From Flavobacteriaceae bacterium CG2_30_31_66 (lineage in GTDB: Bacteria > Bacteroidota > Bacteroidia > Flavobacteriales > Flavobacteriaceae): a DNA stretch of 64,000 bases. Numbering within the stretch: the stretch's first letter is position 1; each line of letters begins with the position of its first letter. The position numbers and the translations under genes were made by a program. Of this stretch, positions 17,264 to 25,946 are shown one piece after another. The DNA lies in the NCBI GenBank assembly GCA_001873065.1, contig MNYM01000009.1, positions 1 through 64,000 on the forward strand, in the 5' to 3' direction. The notes beneath the pieces are model-generated. The model ran no database searches and was not told where the DNA came from. It saw only the letters and a program-made list of their open reading frames with translations.

Positions 17264-17848
17264 ATGATAATTGGTTTAACAGGTGGCATTGGAACTGGGA
17301 AATCTACAGTTGCAAATTTTTTTGCAAAGTTTCCCAATATTGTTATTTATACTGCTGATATTGAGGCTAAAAAATTGATGAATTCCTCGAAAATCATTCA
17401 AGAAAAAATAATCAACGAATTTGGAATTGATTCTTTTTTAAATGACGTTTTGCAGCGCGATTATCTTGCGAAAATTGTATTTAACAATCCTGAAAAACTC
17501 TCAAAATTAAATTTAATTGTGCATCCAGAAGTAAAAAAACACTTTCAAGATTTTGTAAAAAAGAATACAAACAAGCTGTTTATTATTTATGAAAATGCCA
17601 TTTTGTTCGAAAGTAAAAGCAATCTGTTTTGTGATGTGATTATTACTGTATTTTCTAGGTTAGAGACAAGAATTCAACGAGTTATGAAACGAGATAACGT
17701 TACAAAACAAGATGTTTTTGACAGAATTAAAAATCAATTAAGTGAAGAATCAAAATTATTACAATCTCATTACATAATTTTAAATGAAGATCTTGATAAT
17801 ACTCAAAATCAAGTAAAAAATATCTACAAAATTTTAACTAAAAAATAG
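17264..17848 (+). CDS. coaE: Dephospho-CoA kinase
   Basis: It phosphorylates dephospho-CoA at the ribose 3' hydroxyl, the last step of coenzyme A synthesis. The P-loop is GLTGGIGTGKST at residues 4-15; YTADIEAKKLM carries the substrate-binding Asp, and HPEVKKHF and RMQ-equivalent RIQRVMKRD are present. It is 194 residues long, normal for CoaE, and ends the run that began with nusB. Confidence 0.95.
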   Translation: MIIGLTGGIGTGKSTVANFFAKFPNIVIYTADIEAKKLMNSSKIIQEKIINEFGIDSFLNDVLQRDYLAKIVFNNPEKLSKLNLIVHPEVKKHFQDFVKKNTNKLFIIYENAILFESKSNLFCDVIITVFSRLETRIQRVMKRDNVTKQDVFDRIKNQLSEESKLLQSHYIILNEDLDNTQNQVKNIYKILTKK

Positions 17849-17932
17849 GGTTCTGTTTAAGAATCTATAAAGTATTTGTTAAAACACTCTTAAATTTTAG
17901 GAAATTATGTTAGTATTTAAAATAAAATTCAT

Positions 17933-17959
17933 TTGAAATTTTATTATGACGTAATTTTG
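17933..17959 (+). promoter_or_regulatory. Promoter of the two-component operon
   Basis: TTG at 17933-17935 and TAATTTTG at 17952-17959 are separated by 16 bases, close to the Bacteroidota -33/-7 layout. Transcription would begin near 17966, downstream of the GTG at 17964, which argues for ATG 17976 as the true kinase start. Confidence 0.5.
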
Positions 17960-17975
17960 TATTGTGGGAAAAAAA

Positions 17976-19532
17976 ATGTTTATTCTGATTGTTGTTTTGA
18001 TGAGTGTTTCCTTGATAGGAATCATAGCAGTGCAACTTTATTGGATAAACAATGCTGTTGAAACTAGAAAAGAACAGTTTAAAAATGATGTTCAAAAATC
18101 ATTAGGAAGAGTTTCTGAAAGAATCAACGAAAAGGAGGAAAGACTTATTGAAATTCAAATTCAAGATATTCTTGAACACAAGGCAATAGCTGATAATGCC
18201 CAAATTAAAAACTATCTTTTTCAGCAAATTGATACTGCAAACAATCGAAAAATTACTTTTGGAACAACTATTTTAGAAGAAAATTTCGAAATTCCTTTGG
18301 ATTTTTTGGATGATGAAAAAATAATTTTTACCAGAGTTACCGGAAAAAAAGATTTTTTTAAAAGCACTTTTATAAAAAGTCCAGACAATCTTTTTAAATC
18401 TAATGAAAATGAACGATATACTTTTTTAGGTCGATTAAAAAGTATGGAAAAAAGTCAGATTTCTGAGGTGATGAAAGATTATAAGCGTTTAAATCCTTTA
18501 AACTTAAGAGTAAATAATAGAGAACTAAATGCAACAATTAAGGAAGAACTCACAAAAAGCAATATCGATTTAGATTTTAAATATGGTGTTTACACAAATG
18601 AGGGTTTGGCAACTGAATTAAAATCAGGGTATTATACCATCAATATCAATGAAAGTTATGAATATCCATTGTTGTATGATTCAGAAAATAATCCTGAACA
18701 TATATTGTATGTTACATTTCCTTCGAAAAATGAGCATATTTTATCTGGAATATCAAACATTTTATTGCTATCGTTATTTTTCATTTTTGTAATAATAATA
18801 GCTTTTTCAAGTTCATTATACCAATTAATAAAACAGAAAAAAATATCTGAAATTAAAACAGATTTTATAAATAACATGACCCACGAATTCAAAACTCCAA
18901 TTGCAACCATCAATTTAGCTTTGGATTCTATAAAAAACCCTAAAATTATTGGAGATTCTGATAAAGTGTTGCGATATGTAAAAATGATTCGCGACGAAAA
19001 TAAAAGAATGCATACGCAAGTTGAAAATGTATTGCGAATTTCAAGATTGGAAAAGAATCAGTTGACTATCAGTAAGGAAACTGTTGATGTTCACGACATA
19101 ATTGAAGACGCGATTAATCATGTGGGTTTATTGATAGATGATAGAGAGGGAAGTATTGAAAAGCATTTTCAGGCAATTACTTCTGAAATTTCTGGTAATG
19201 AATTTCATTTATTAAATGTGATTGTAAATATGTTAGAAAATGCGATTAAATATTCAAATGAAGCCCCTAAAATTGATGTTTACACAGAAAGTACCAACAA
19301 GTTTTTTATCATAAAAATAAAAGATGAAGGCATTGGAATGGGAAAAGCAGCTCAAAAAATGGCTTTTGATAAATTTTATCGAGAACAAAAAGGAAATATT
19401 CATGATGTAAAAGGACATGGTTTGGGATTGGCTTACGTCAAAGAAATTGTAGAAAAGCATCATGGAACAGTATTTGTAGAAAGTGAAAAAGGAAAAGGAA
19501 GTATATTCACAGTTAAATTACCTTTAAATTAG
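17976..19532 (+). CDS. Sensor histidine kinase
   Basis: This is the membrane sensor of the two-component pair with the next gene. The first membrane helix (FILIVVLMSVSLIGIIAVQL) and the second (ILLLSLFFIFVIIIAFSSS) flank a periplasmic sensor of about 230 residues with no named domain. The cytoplasmic part has the phospho-acceptor His in NNMTHEFKTPIATI (about residue 303), the N-box NMLENAIKYS, and G-boxes DEGIGMG and GHGLGLAYVKEI. A GTG at 17964 would add four residues; the promoter position favours 17976. Confidence 0.9.
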   Translation: MFILIVVLMSVSLIGIIAVQLYWINNAVETRKEQFKNDVQKSLGRVSERINEKEERLIEIQIQDILEHKAIADNAQIKNYLFQQIDTANNRKITFGTTILEENFEIPLDFLDDEKIIFTRVTGKKDFFKSTFIKSPDNLFKSNENERYTFLGRLKSMEKSQISEVMKDYKRLNPLNLRVNNRELNATIKEELTKSNIDLDFKYGVYTNEGLATELKSGYYTININESYEYPLLYDSENNPEHILYVTFPSKNEHILSGISNILLLSLFFIFVIIIAFSSSLYQLIKQKKISEIKTDFINNMTHEFKTPIATINLALDSIKNPKIIGDSDKVLRYVKMIRDENKRMHTQVENVLRISRLEKNQLTISKETVDVHDIIEDAINHVGLLIDDREGSIEKHFQAITSEISGNEFHLLNVIVNMLENAIKYSNEAPKIDVYTESTNKFFIIKIKDEGIGMGKAAQKMAFDKFYREQKGNIHDVKGHGLGLAYVKEIVEKHHGTVFVESEKGKGSIFTVKLPLN

Positions 19533-19540
19533 ACAAAAAA

Positions 19541-20245
19541 ATGGGAAGTAAAAAGATTTTATTAGTAGAAGACGATCCAAACTTTGGAACTGTTTTAAAA
19601 GACTATTTGGCATTAAATGATTACAATGTAACACTTGCAAAAGATGGTATTGAAGGCTTAATAATGTTCAAAAATAACGATTATGACATGTGCATTTTAG
19701 ATGTAATGATGCCACGTAAAGATGGATTTTCATTAGCGCAAGACATTAGAGTTACTAACAAAGAAATTCCAATTATTTTCTTGACAGCCAAGACTTTGAA
19801 AGAAGATGTTTTGAAAGGATATGCAGTTGGCGCAGATGATTATTTGAATAAGCCATTTGATTCTGAAGTATTATTGCACAAAATTAAAGCAATTTTGCAG
19901 CGAAAAGAATCAGACAAAACCTCGGAATCAGATCAGATTTTTGAGTTTACAATTGGAGGTTTTTCATTCAACTCAAAACTGCGTTATTTGTCATCAGCAG
20001 CCACAAAAGAACCCATTAAATTGTCACCAAAAGAAAGTAAATTGTTAAGAATGTTAGCGATTCATAAAAACGATTTAATGCCTCGTGAACTAGCATTGAC
20101 CAAAATTTGGAGAGATGACAATTATTTCACATCAAGAAGTATGGACGTTTATATTGCGAAATTGCGTAAATATTTGAAAGATGATGAAAATGTAGAAATT
20201 TTAAACATTCATGGAGAAGGATTTCGTTTGATTGATAAATCATAA
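19541..20245 (+). CDS. OmpR-family response regulator
   Basis: The receiver domain has the acidic pair EDD (residues 10-12), phospho-acceptor Asp54 in CILDVMMPR and Lys in LNKPFD. A winged-helix DNA-binding domain follows (LSPKESKLLRMLAIHKNDL, RSMDVYIAKLRKYL, IHGEGFRL). It starts nine bases after the kinase stop and should be its partner. Targets are unknown; nearby genes are housekeeping. Confidence 0.93.
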   Translation: MGSKKILLVEDDPNFGTVLKDYLALNDYNVTLAKDGIEGLIMFKNNDYDMCILDVMMPRKDGFSLAQDIRVTNKEIPIIFLTAKTLKEDVLKGYAVGADDYLNKPFDSEVLLHKIKAILQRKESDKTSESDQIFEFTIGGFSFNSKLRYLSSAATKEPIKLSPKESKLLRMLAIHKNDLMPRELALTKIWRDDNYFTSRSMDVYIAKLRKYLKDDENVEILNIHGEGFRLIDKS

Positions 20246-20316
20246 AAATTAGCTTCTTCCCAACAAATGAAAGCTCTAATTGTGAAAACAACTAGGGTTT
20301 TTTGTATTTTTATTTT

Positions 20317-20937
20317 ATGGCAGAATTTATCAAATTATACAACGAAAATCCAAATCAAAAAACCATTGATAAGGTTGTAAAAGTATTAAAAAATGGCGGA
20401 TTAATTATTTATCCTACAGACACTGTGTATGGTTTGGGATGTGACATTACCAATACGAAAGCACTTGAAAAAATTGCTCAAATCAAAGGTATGAAATTAG
20501 AAAAAGCCAATTTTTCATTTGTTTGTAATGATTTGAGTCATTTGTCGGATTATGTAAAACAAATTGATACACCAACTTTTAAAATATTAAAACGTGCATT
20601 GCCAGGTCCTTATACATTCATTTTGCCAGGAAGCAACAATTTGCCAAAAGCATTTAAGAAAAAAGACACTGTAGGAATTCGTATTCCAGATAATAATATT
20701 GCAAGAGCCATTGTTGATACTCTCGGAAATCCAATTGTTTCTACGTCAATTTATGATGAAGATGATATTATTGAATATACCACTGATCCTGAATTGATTT
20801 TTGAAAAATGGCAAAATTTAGTTGATATTGTTATTGATGGTGGTTTTGGAGACAACTACGCATCTACAATTATTGATTTAACAACTCCAGAGCCTACTGT
20901 AATCAGGGAAGGAAAAGGAAGTTTAGATATATTGTAG
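20317..20937 (+). CDS. tsaC: L-threonylcarbamoyladenylate synthase
   Basis: It makes threonylcarbamoyl-AMP from threonine, bicarbonate and ATP for the t6A37 modification of ANN-decoding tRNAs. The YrdC/Sua5 domain is clear: KNGGLIIYPTDTVYGLGCD, KANFSFVCNDLSHL, LPGPYTFILPGS, TVGIRIPDN. The C-terminal Sua5 extension is absent, so this is the short TsaC form (206 residues). ATG 20317 is preferred over an upstream TTG at 20302. Confidence 0.93.
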   Translation: MAEFIKLYNENPNQKTIDKVVKVLKNGGLIIYPTDTVYGLGCDITNTKALEKIAQIKGMKLEKANFSFVCNDLSHLSDYVKQIDTPTFKILKRALPGPYTFILPGSNNLPKAFKKKDTVGIRIPDNNIARAIVDTLGNPIVSTSIYDEDDIIEYTTDPELIFEKWQNLVDIVIDGGFGDNYASTIIDLTTPEPTVIREGKGSLDIL

Positions 20938-20938
20938 C

Positions 20939-21937
20939 TTATTTTAAATCCTCAAATTTTTTTCTTCCTAAAGCAAAGTATTGCCATACAATACTGATAT
21001 GTGAAAAATAAAATTGCTTTTTTTGAACACTTCTTCTTTTGTTTAGAAAAGGAATCAAATTTTTATAAAAACTAAGGTGTGCCCTAAAAATTGAGAAAGT
21101 GTGAATGGGTCGTAATTCAATTAAAAATTTAACTCCCGCAATTCCGTCTAAAATCAATCTTGAAAATACAACAATCAAAAACCATTTTTTAGGAACATTT
21201 TTTACCACATTTAGCAAACTATTTCTAAAATTTAAAAATGTTTTATGTGGATTTGTTTCCTGTAAAGTAGCACCGCCAACATGAAAAACGGTTGAAGTTC
21301 CTACATAATTTATTTTATAACCAATATTATTCGTTCTCCAACACAAATCAATTTCTTCTTGATGTGCAAAATAATCTTCATCAAAACCATTTAATTGATG
21401 AAAAACATCAGAACGAATAAAAAGACACGCACCAGATGCCCAAAAGATTTCAGAAATATCATCAAATTGATGATGGTCTTTTTCTAAAGAATTAAAAACA
21501 CGTCCTCTGCAATATGGATATCCAAAAAAATCGATGAAACCACCTGCAGCTCCTGCATATTCAAATGTTGATTTTTCTTTAAAATCTAAAATTTTTGGTT
21601 GAATAATTGCGACATTTTTATCTTTTTTAAAAACTTCTAAAATAGGCGTCAACCAATTTTGAGTAACTTCAACATCTGAATTTATCAAACAATAAATATC
21701 AGCATTTATAAGCTGCAAAGCATCATTATATCCTTTTGCATAACCACCATTAAAACTGTTTTCAATGATTTTTATAGACGGATAATTGGTTTTTATAAAT
21801 TTTACGGAATCATCAGTAGAAGCATTATCAGCCACATATATGGTAGCTTTTTTTGAACTAAAATTTACTATCGAAGGCAAGAATGTCTCCAATAATTTCA
21901 TTCCGTTCCAATTTAATATGACAATGGCAGTTTTCAA
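20939..21937 (-). CDS. Family 2 glycosyltransferase
   Basis: This is a cytoplasmic or membrane-associated sugar transferase of the rhamnosyltransferase-like GT2 type. The start TAIVILNWNGMKLLETFLPS, the NASTDDSVKFI motif, NGGYAKGYNDAL, the DXD-like INSDVEV, and the acceptor region FDEDYFAHQEEIDLCWR are all visible. A hydrophobic stretch WFLIVVFSRLILDGIAG near residue 260 may dock it to the membrane. It acts in lipopolysaccharide or other surface glycan assembly, though no glycan cluster surrounds it. Confidence 0.88.
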   Translation of the reverse strand: MKTAIVILNWNGMKLLETFLPSIVNFSSKKATIYVADNASTDDSVKFIKTNYPSIKIIENSFNGGYAKGYNDALQLINADIYCLINSDVEVTQNWLTPILEVFKKDKNVAIIQPKILDFKEKSTFEYAGAAGGFIDFFGYPYCRGRVFNSLEKDHHQFDDISEIFWASGACLFIRSDVFHQLNGFDEDYFAHQEEIDLCWRTNNIGYKINYVGTSTVFHVGGATLQETNPHKTFLNFRNSLLNVVKNVPKKWFLIVVFSRLILDGIAGVKFLIELRPIHTFSIFRAHLSFYKNLIPFLNKRRSVQKKQFYFSHISIVWQYFALGRKKFEDLK

Positions 21938-21970
21938 GTGTGCGAATTTACACTATAAAATTGAGTTACA

Positions 21971-22429
21971 TTACAAAGTTTTCTTAATAAAATCAGGAAT
22001 TTCTTTTAAGAAAATATAGGTTTCATTTTCAAAATCCATTTGACAATAAAAATGCTGTAGACCATTGGTTACAATTAAATAATTGGCATTCAATTTTAGA
22101 TTATAACGCGCAATTTGGTCAAAAGTTTCTTGCGAAATTTTTACAGATGGCGCTTTGCACTCCACAATAATTTCTGGAGTTCCAAAAGAATTAAAAACCA
22201 AAATATCACTTCGTTTTTTTAAATTATTAATGATGAGTTGCTTTTCAACAGAAATCAATGAAAAAGGATATTTTTTCTCTTCCAATAAAAAATAAGCAAA
22301 ATGTTGACGAACCCATTCTTCAGGAGTTAAAACCACATATTTTTTCCTGAATTTGTCAAAAATAAGCGTCTTATTTTCCTTACTTTTGAATTTGAATGAA
22401 TAGGTTGGAAGATTGAGTTTTATCATCAA
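21971..22429 (-). CDS. Stand-alone HsdR N-terminal (PD-(D/E)xK) domain protein
   Basis: The 152 residues form only the nuclease-like N-terminal domain of type I restriction HsdR: RKKYVVLTPEEWVRQHFAYF, the metal-site Asp in RSDILVF, and IIVECKAP (E-x-K). No helicase, HsdM or HsdS follows, so it is not a type I system. The same small gene next to holA is, from memory, common in flavobacteria, which points to a conserved DNA-repair or maintenance role. It is divergent from holA with a 14-base gap. Confidence 0.82.
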   Translation of the reverse strand: MMIKLNLPTYSFKFKSKENKTLIFDKFRKKYVVLTPEEWVRQHFAYFLLEEKKYPFSLISVEKQLIINNLKKRSDILVFNSFGTPEIIVECKAPSVKISQETFDQIARYNLKLNANYLIVTNGLQHFYCQMDFENETYIFLKEIPDFIKKTL

Positions 22430-22443
22430 TCAAAATTACTAAA

Positions 22444-23445
22444 ATGAACGAAATAAAAGATATTGTAGCGAATATAAAAATAAAAAACATCAAACCTATT
22501 TATTTTTTGATGGGGGAAGAAGCATATTATATTGATCAAATTTCAGATTATATTGAAAAAAATGTACTTGATGAGTCCGAAAAAGGGTTTAATCAACAAG
22601 TGATGTATGGTAGAGATGTTACCATTGAGGATATTATTTCTGCCGCAAAACGTTACCCAATGATGGCTGAAAGACAAGTGATTATCATTAAAGAAGCGCA
22701 AGATTTGAGCAAAAATATTGAAAATTTATTGTCTTATGCCGAAAATCCGCAACCGTCAACAGTTTTGGTTTTTAATTACAAATATAAAACTCTTGACAAA
22801 CGAAAAAAATTATATAAAGTAATTTCCAAATCAGGATTGATTTTTGAAAGTAAAAAATTGTATGAAAACCAAGTTTCTGATTGGATTATAAGACTTTTAA
22901 GAGGAAAAAAATATCAAATTGAACCAAAAGCAGCATCGATGTTGGTTGAATTTTTGGGGACAGATTTGAGTAAAATTTCCAATGAAATGAATAAATTGAT
23001 GGTAATTCTTCCTGAAGGAACTATAATCAAAGACCACCATATTGAAGATAATATAGGTATTTCAAAAGAATTTAACAATTTTGAACTTCGCAAAGCAATT
23101 GGAGAAAAGAACATTTTAAAAGCCAACAGAATTATCAATTATTTTTCTGAAAATTCAAAAAATAATCCTTTGGTTGTGACGATTTCTTCATTAAATATTT
23201 TTTTTACACAGTTGCTTTTTTTTTATGGTTTACAAGATAAATCAAAGAAATCTGTGGTAATTTCGCTAGGAATCAAACCATATTTTGTTGATGAATATTT
23301 AGTTGCTGCAAAAAATTATCCTATTCAAAAAGTTACGAGTATTATTTCTTTTTTAAGAGATGCAGATGTGAAAAGCAAAGGTGTTGGAGCAAACCAATCA
23401 CAGAGGGATATCCTGAAAGAATTAATTTTTAAAATACTACATTAA
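22444..23445 (+). CDS. holA: DNA polymerase III subunit delta
   Basis: This is the clamp-loader wrench subunit that opens the beta clamp. It is 333 residues long with the delta N-terminal fold (KIKNIKPIYFLMGEEAYYID, FNQQVMYGRDV, PMMAERQVIIIKEAQ) and the helical collar (ISKEFNNFELRKAIGEKN, LVAAKNYPIQKVTSIISFLR, GVGANQSQRDILKELI). Sequence divergence in delta is normal; the start ATGAACGAAATAAAAGA fits. Confidence 0.92.
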   Translation: MNEIKDIVANIKIKNIKPIYFLMGEEAYYIDQISDYIEKNVLDESEKGFNQQVMYGRDVTIEDIISAAKRYPMMAERQVIIIKEAQDLSKNIENLLSYAENPQPSTVLVFNYKYKTLDKRKKLYKVISKSGLIFESKKLYENQVSDWIIRLLRGKKYQIEPKAASMLVEFLGTDLSKISNEMNKLMVILPEGTIIKDHHIEDNIGISKEFNNFELRKAIGEKNILKANRIINYFSENSKNNPLVVTISSLNIFFTQLLFFYGLQDKSKKSVVISLGIKPYFVDEYLVAAKNYPIQKVTSIISFLRDADVKSKGVGANQSQRDILKELIFKILH

Positions 23446-23477
23446 AAATAAACTCAAATTAAATTCCTTTAAATTAA

Positions 23478-25148
23478 TTATTTAAGAATTTCTTCAGCCC
23501 TGGTGATAGCATCATTGATATTGTTAAAAATATTGTTTTCACCCAATATTTCTAATAAATTATTTTTTGTAAAGTCGTCTATAATTTGTTGGTTTGCGCC
23601 AGAAATAATCACTTTTGTTCCACAACTATGCAAATTACTTAAAAATTCTTTCAATCTATTAATTCCTGTTGCATCAACAAAAGGAACATTTCTCATTCTC
23701 AAAATGAGGACCTTAGGAGTTTGATTTAAATCCGATAAAAACTCTTGAAATTTTTGTGAGGCACCAAAAAATAATGGACCATTGATTTCATAAAGCATGG
23801 TGTTTTTTGGAATATAGGCAAGTTCTTCTTCAAAGAGAATTTCTTTATCATTTGGGTTTTTGTTTCCTGATAAGTTATTCAAGTTAGAAATTGTAGTTGA
23901 TTTACTCATTCTATTCATAAAGATAAAACTTGACAAAATCATTCCTACTTCAATTGCCAAAATCAAATCGAAAAATATGGTTAAAAAGAAGGTGCTTAAC
24001 AATATAATGATGTCCATTTTATCACTTTTGAACAAACCTTTAAAATGTTTCCATTCACTCATGTGCCAAGCAACAACCACTAATATTCCGGCCAAACAAG
24101 ATAAAGGAATTAGTTTTGCAACAGGAGAAAAAAGTAACATTATCATTAGAAGTATGATTGAATGAACAATTCCAGCAATTGGAGTTCTACCACCATTTTT
24201 TACATTTGTAGCTGTTCTTGCAATAGCTCCAGTTGCTGGAATTCCGCCAAAAAGTCCAGAAAAAATATTTCCAGCACCTTGCGCAACCAATTCCATATTT
24301 GATCGATGTTTGCCACCAATCATTCCGTCTGCAACCACTGCAGATAAAAGTGATTCTATAGAGCCTAAAATTGCAATCGTAATGGCAGGTTTCATTAAAT
24401 CTTGAATAATCTCAAAGCTAATATTGGGAATTTGAGGAAGAGAAAGTTTGTTTGGAATTTCGCCAAATTTACTCTCAATAGTTTCAACTGGAATTTCAAA
24501 AAGATAAACGGCTAAAGTACATAAGATAATTGCAACAAGTGAACCTGGAACTTTAGTAGTAATTCTATAAAAATTTAAGGTAATCAGTGTTGTAAACATG
24601 GCAATTGCAAATGAAGCCCAGTTGATAGTGCTTAAGTTCTGAGAAATACTTCCAATTTTTGGAATAAATTCTGAAGGAAGTGCCTCAATAGATAATCCTA
24701 AAAAATCTTTGATTTGAGTAGTAAAAATAATGACTGCAATCCCACTTGTAAAACCGACTATTAAAGGATAAGGTATGAATTTCAGGTAATTTCCAAGACG
24801 CGCAAATCCCATTCCCAAAATGATAAAACCAGCCATAAAAGTTGCAATTGTCAACCCTCCAACGCCATGATCTTGAACAATTCCATAAATAATAATGATA
24901 AAAGCACCAGTTGGACCTCCAATTTGCACCCTACTTCCGCTCAAAGTAGAAATTACTAAACCTGCAATAATGGCTGTAATCAACCCTTTTTCGGGAGAAA
25001 CACCAGAAGCAATTGCAAAAGCAATGGCAAGTGGCAATGCTACAATACCTACAATAATCCCAGCAACAATATCTTTTTTTAATTGGTCTTTTTTGATTCC
25101 AACTTTTAATAAAGTGAAGAATTTTGGTTTAAATTCCTTATTTTTCAT
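23478..25148 (-). CDS. SulP-family anion transporter with STAS domain
   Basis: A 556-residue inner-membrane transporter with about 10-12 hydrophobic spans (for example KDIVAGIIVGIVALPLAIAF and GGPTGAFIIIIYGIV) and a C-terminal STAS domain (VLILRMRNVPFVDATGINRL). Related proteins move sulfate or, in the BicA branch, bicarbonate with sodium. Its start overlaps the upstream carbonic anhydrase gene by 11 bases, which favours bicarbonate as substrate here. Confidence 0.88.
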   Translation of the reverse strand: MKNKEFKPKFFTLLKVGIKKDQLKKDIVAGIIVGIVALPLAIAFAIASGVSPEKGLITAIIAGLVISTLSGSRVQIGGPTGAFIIIIYGIVQDHGVGGLTIATFMAGFIILGMGFARLGNYLKFIPYPLIVGFTSGIAVIIFTTQIKDFLGLSIEALPSEFIPKIGSISQNLSTINWASFAIAMFTTLITLNFYRITTKVPGSLVAIILCTLAVYLFEIPVETIESKFGEIPNKLSLPQIPNISFEIIQDLMKPAITIAILGSIESLLSAVVADGMIGGKHRSNMELVAQGAGNIFSGLFGGIPATGAIARTATNVKNGGRTPIAGIVHSIILLMIMLLFSPVAKLIPLSCLAGILVVVAWHMSEWKHFKGLFKSDKMDIIILLSTFFLTIFFDLILAIEVGMILSSFIFMNRMSKSTTISNLNNLSGNKNPNDKEILFEEELAYIPKNTMLYEINGPLFFGASQKFQEFLSDLNQTPKVLILRMRNVPFVDATGINRLKEFLSNLHSCGTKVIISGANQQIIDDFTKNNLLEILGENNIFNNINDAITRAEEILK

Positions 25149-25812
25149 TTTCTAGAATTGTTACACTACCATCATTTAGATGATATTTCATTCCAACTAT
25201 TTTTACTTTTTTACTTTTAATGAATTCTGCTAGGATAGGCTCTGATTTTTTAATCACTTCAACACCATGAATAATATTTGCGTCAACAGCTTTATCGTAA
25301 TAAGACTTGGTTTTTTCATTAATTAGTTTTTCCTCTGGCTCTTCTTTTAGATAATCAATAATTTTTTGAATGTGATTAGGAATGGTATCTTTTTGATGTT
25401 CAATAAAAGCGCCAATGGCACCACATTCTGTATGACCAAGAACCACAATTAGCTTAGTGTCAAGATGTTCAACTGCATATTCAATACTACCTAATTCATA
25501 ATCTGAAATAATATTTCCCGCATTTCTGATTACAAATAAATCTCCTAAACCTTGGTCGAAAACCAATTCAGTTGGCAATCGTGAATCAGAACAACTTACA
25601 ATTACCGCAAAAGGATGTTGTCCTTTTTTTAAATTGCGCAATCGTTCTAAAGTTTGGTCAGGATGAATAGGGTGGTTTTCTAAAAATCGTTTGTTCCCTT
25701 GAAGCAATCGATCTAAATCGTTAATATTTGAGATTTCTTTTTGCTGGCAACCAATGAAAACTATTTGAAATAACGCAAAAACTAATATGATTAAACTACT
25801 TGATTTTTTCAT
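25138..25812 (-). CDS. Lipoprotein beta-carbonic anhydrase
   Basis: It interconverts CO2 and bicarbonate. Zinc ligands from the chosen start are Cys74 and Asp76 in SCSDSRLP (with Arg78), His127 and Cys130 in LGHTECGAI. MKKSSSLIILVFALFQIVFIGC is a lipoprotein signal, so the enzyme should sit on the periplasmic face of a membrane or at the outer membrane. An upstream ATG at 25872 would bury this signal, so 25812 is chosen. It is the first gene of a two-gene operon with the SulP transporter. Confidence 0.9.
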   Translation of the reverse strand: MKKSSSLIILVFALFQIVFIGCQQKEISNINDLDRLLQGNKRFLENHPIHPDQTLERLRNLKKGQHPFAVIVSCSDSRLPTELVFDQGLGDLFVIRNAGNIISDYELGSIEYAVEHLDTKLIVVLGHTECGAIGAFIEHQKDTIPNHIQKIIDYLKEEPEEKLINEKTKSYYDKAVDANIIHGVEVIKKSEPILAEFIKSKKVKIVGMKYHLNDGSVTILENEK

Positions 25813-25946
25813 TTGTAAAATTTTGAAATTGTAGTGCAGAGCGTTTACCGATATTTTATCATCTCCAAACACACCGTAAATTTAAAATTAAAACTCAATA
25901 AAATCTTAAAAAAATCACAATTTTTAAAAGCAATTTCTAACACTAT

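Noticed and set aside
21971..22429. Type I restriction system
   Set aside because: Only the HsdR N-terminal domain is present; no helicase, HsdM or HsdS gene is adjacent.
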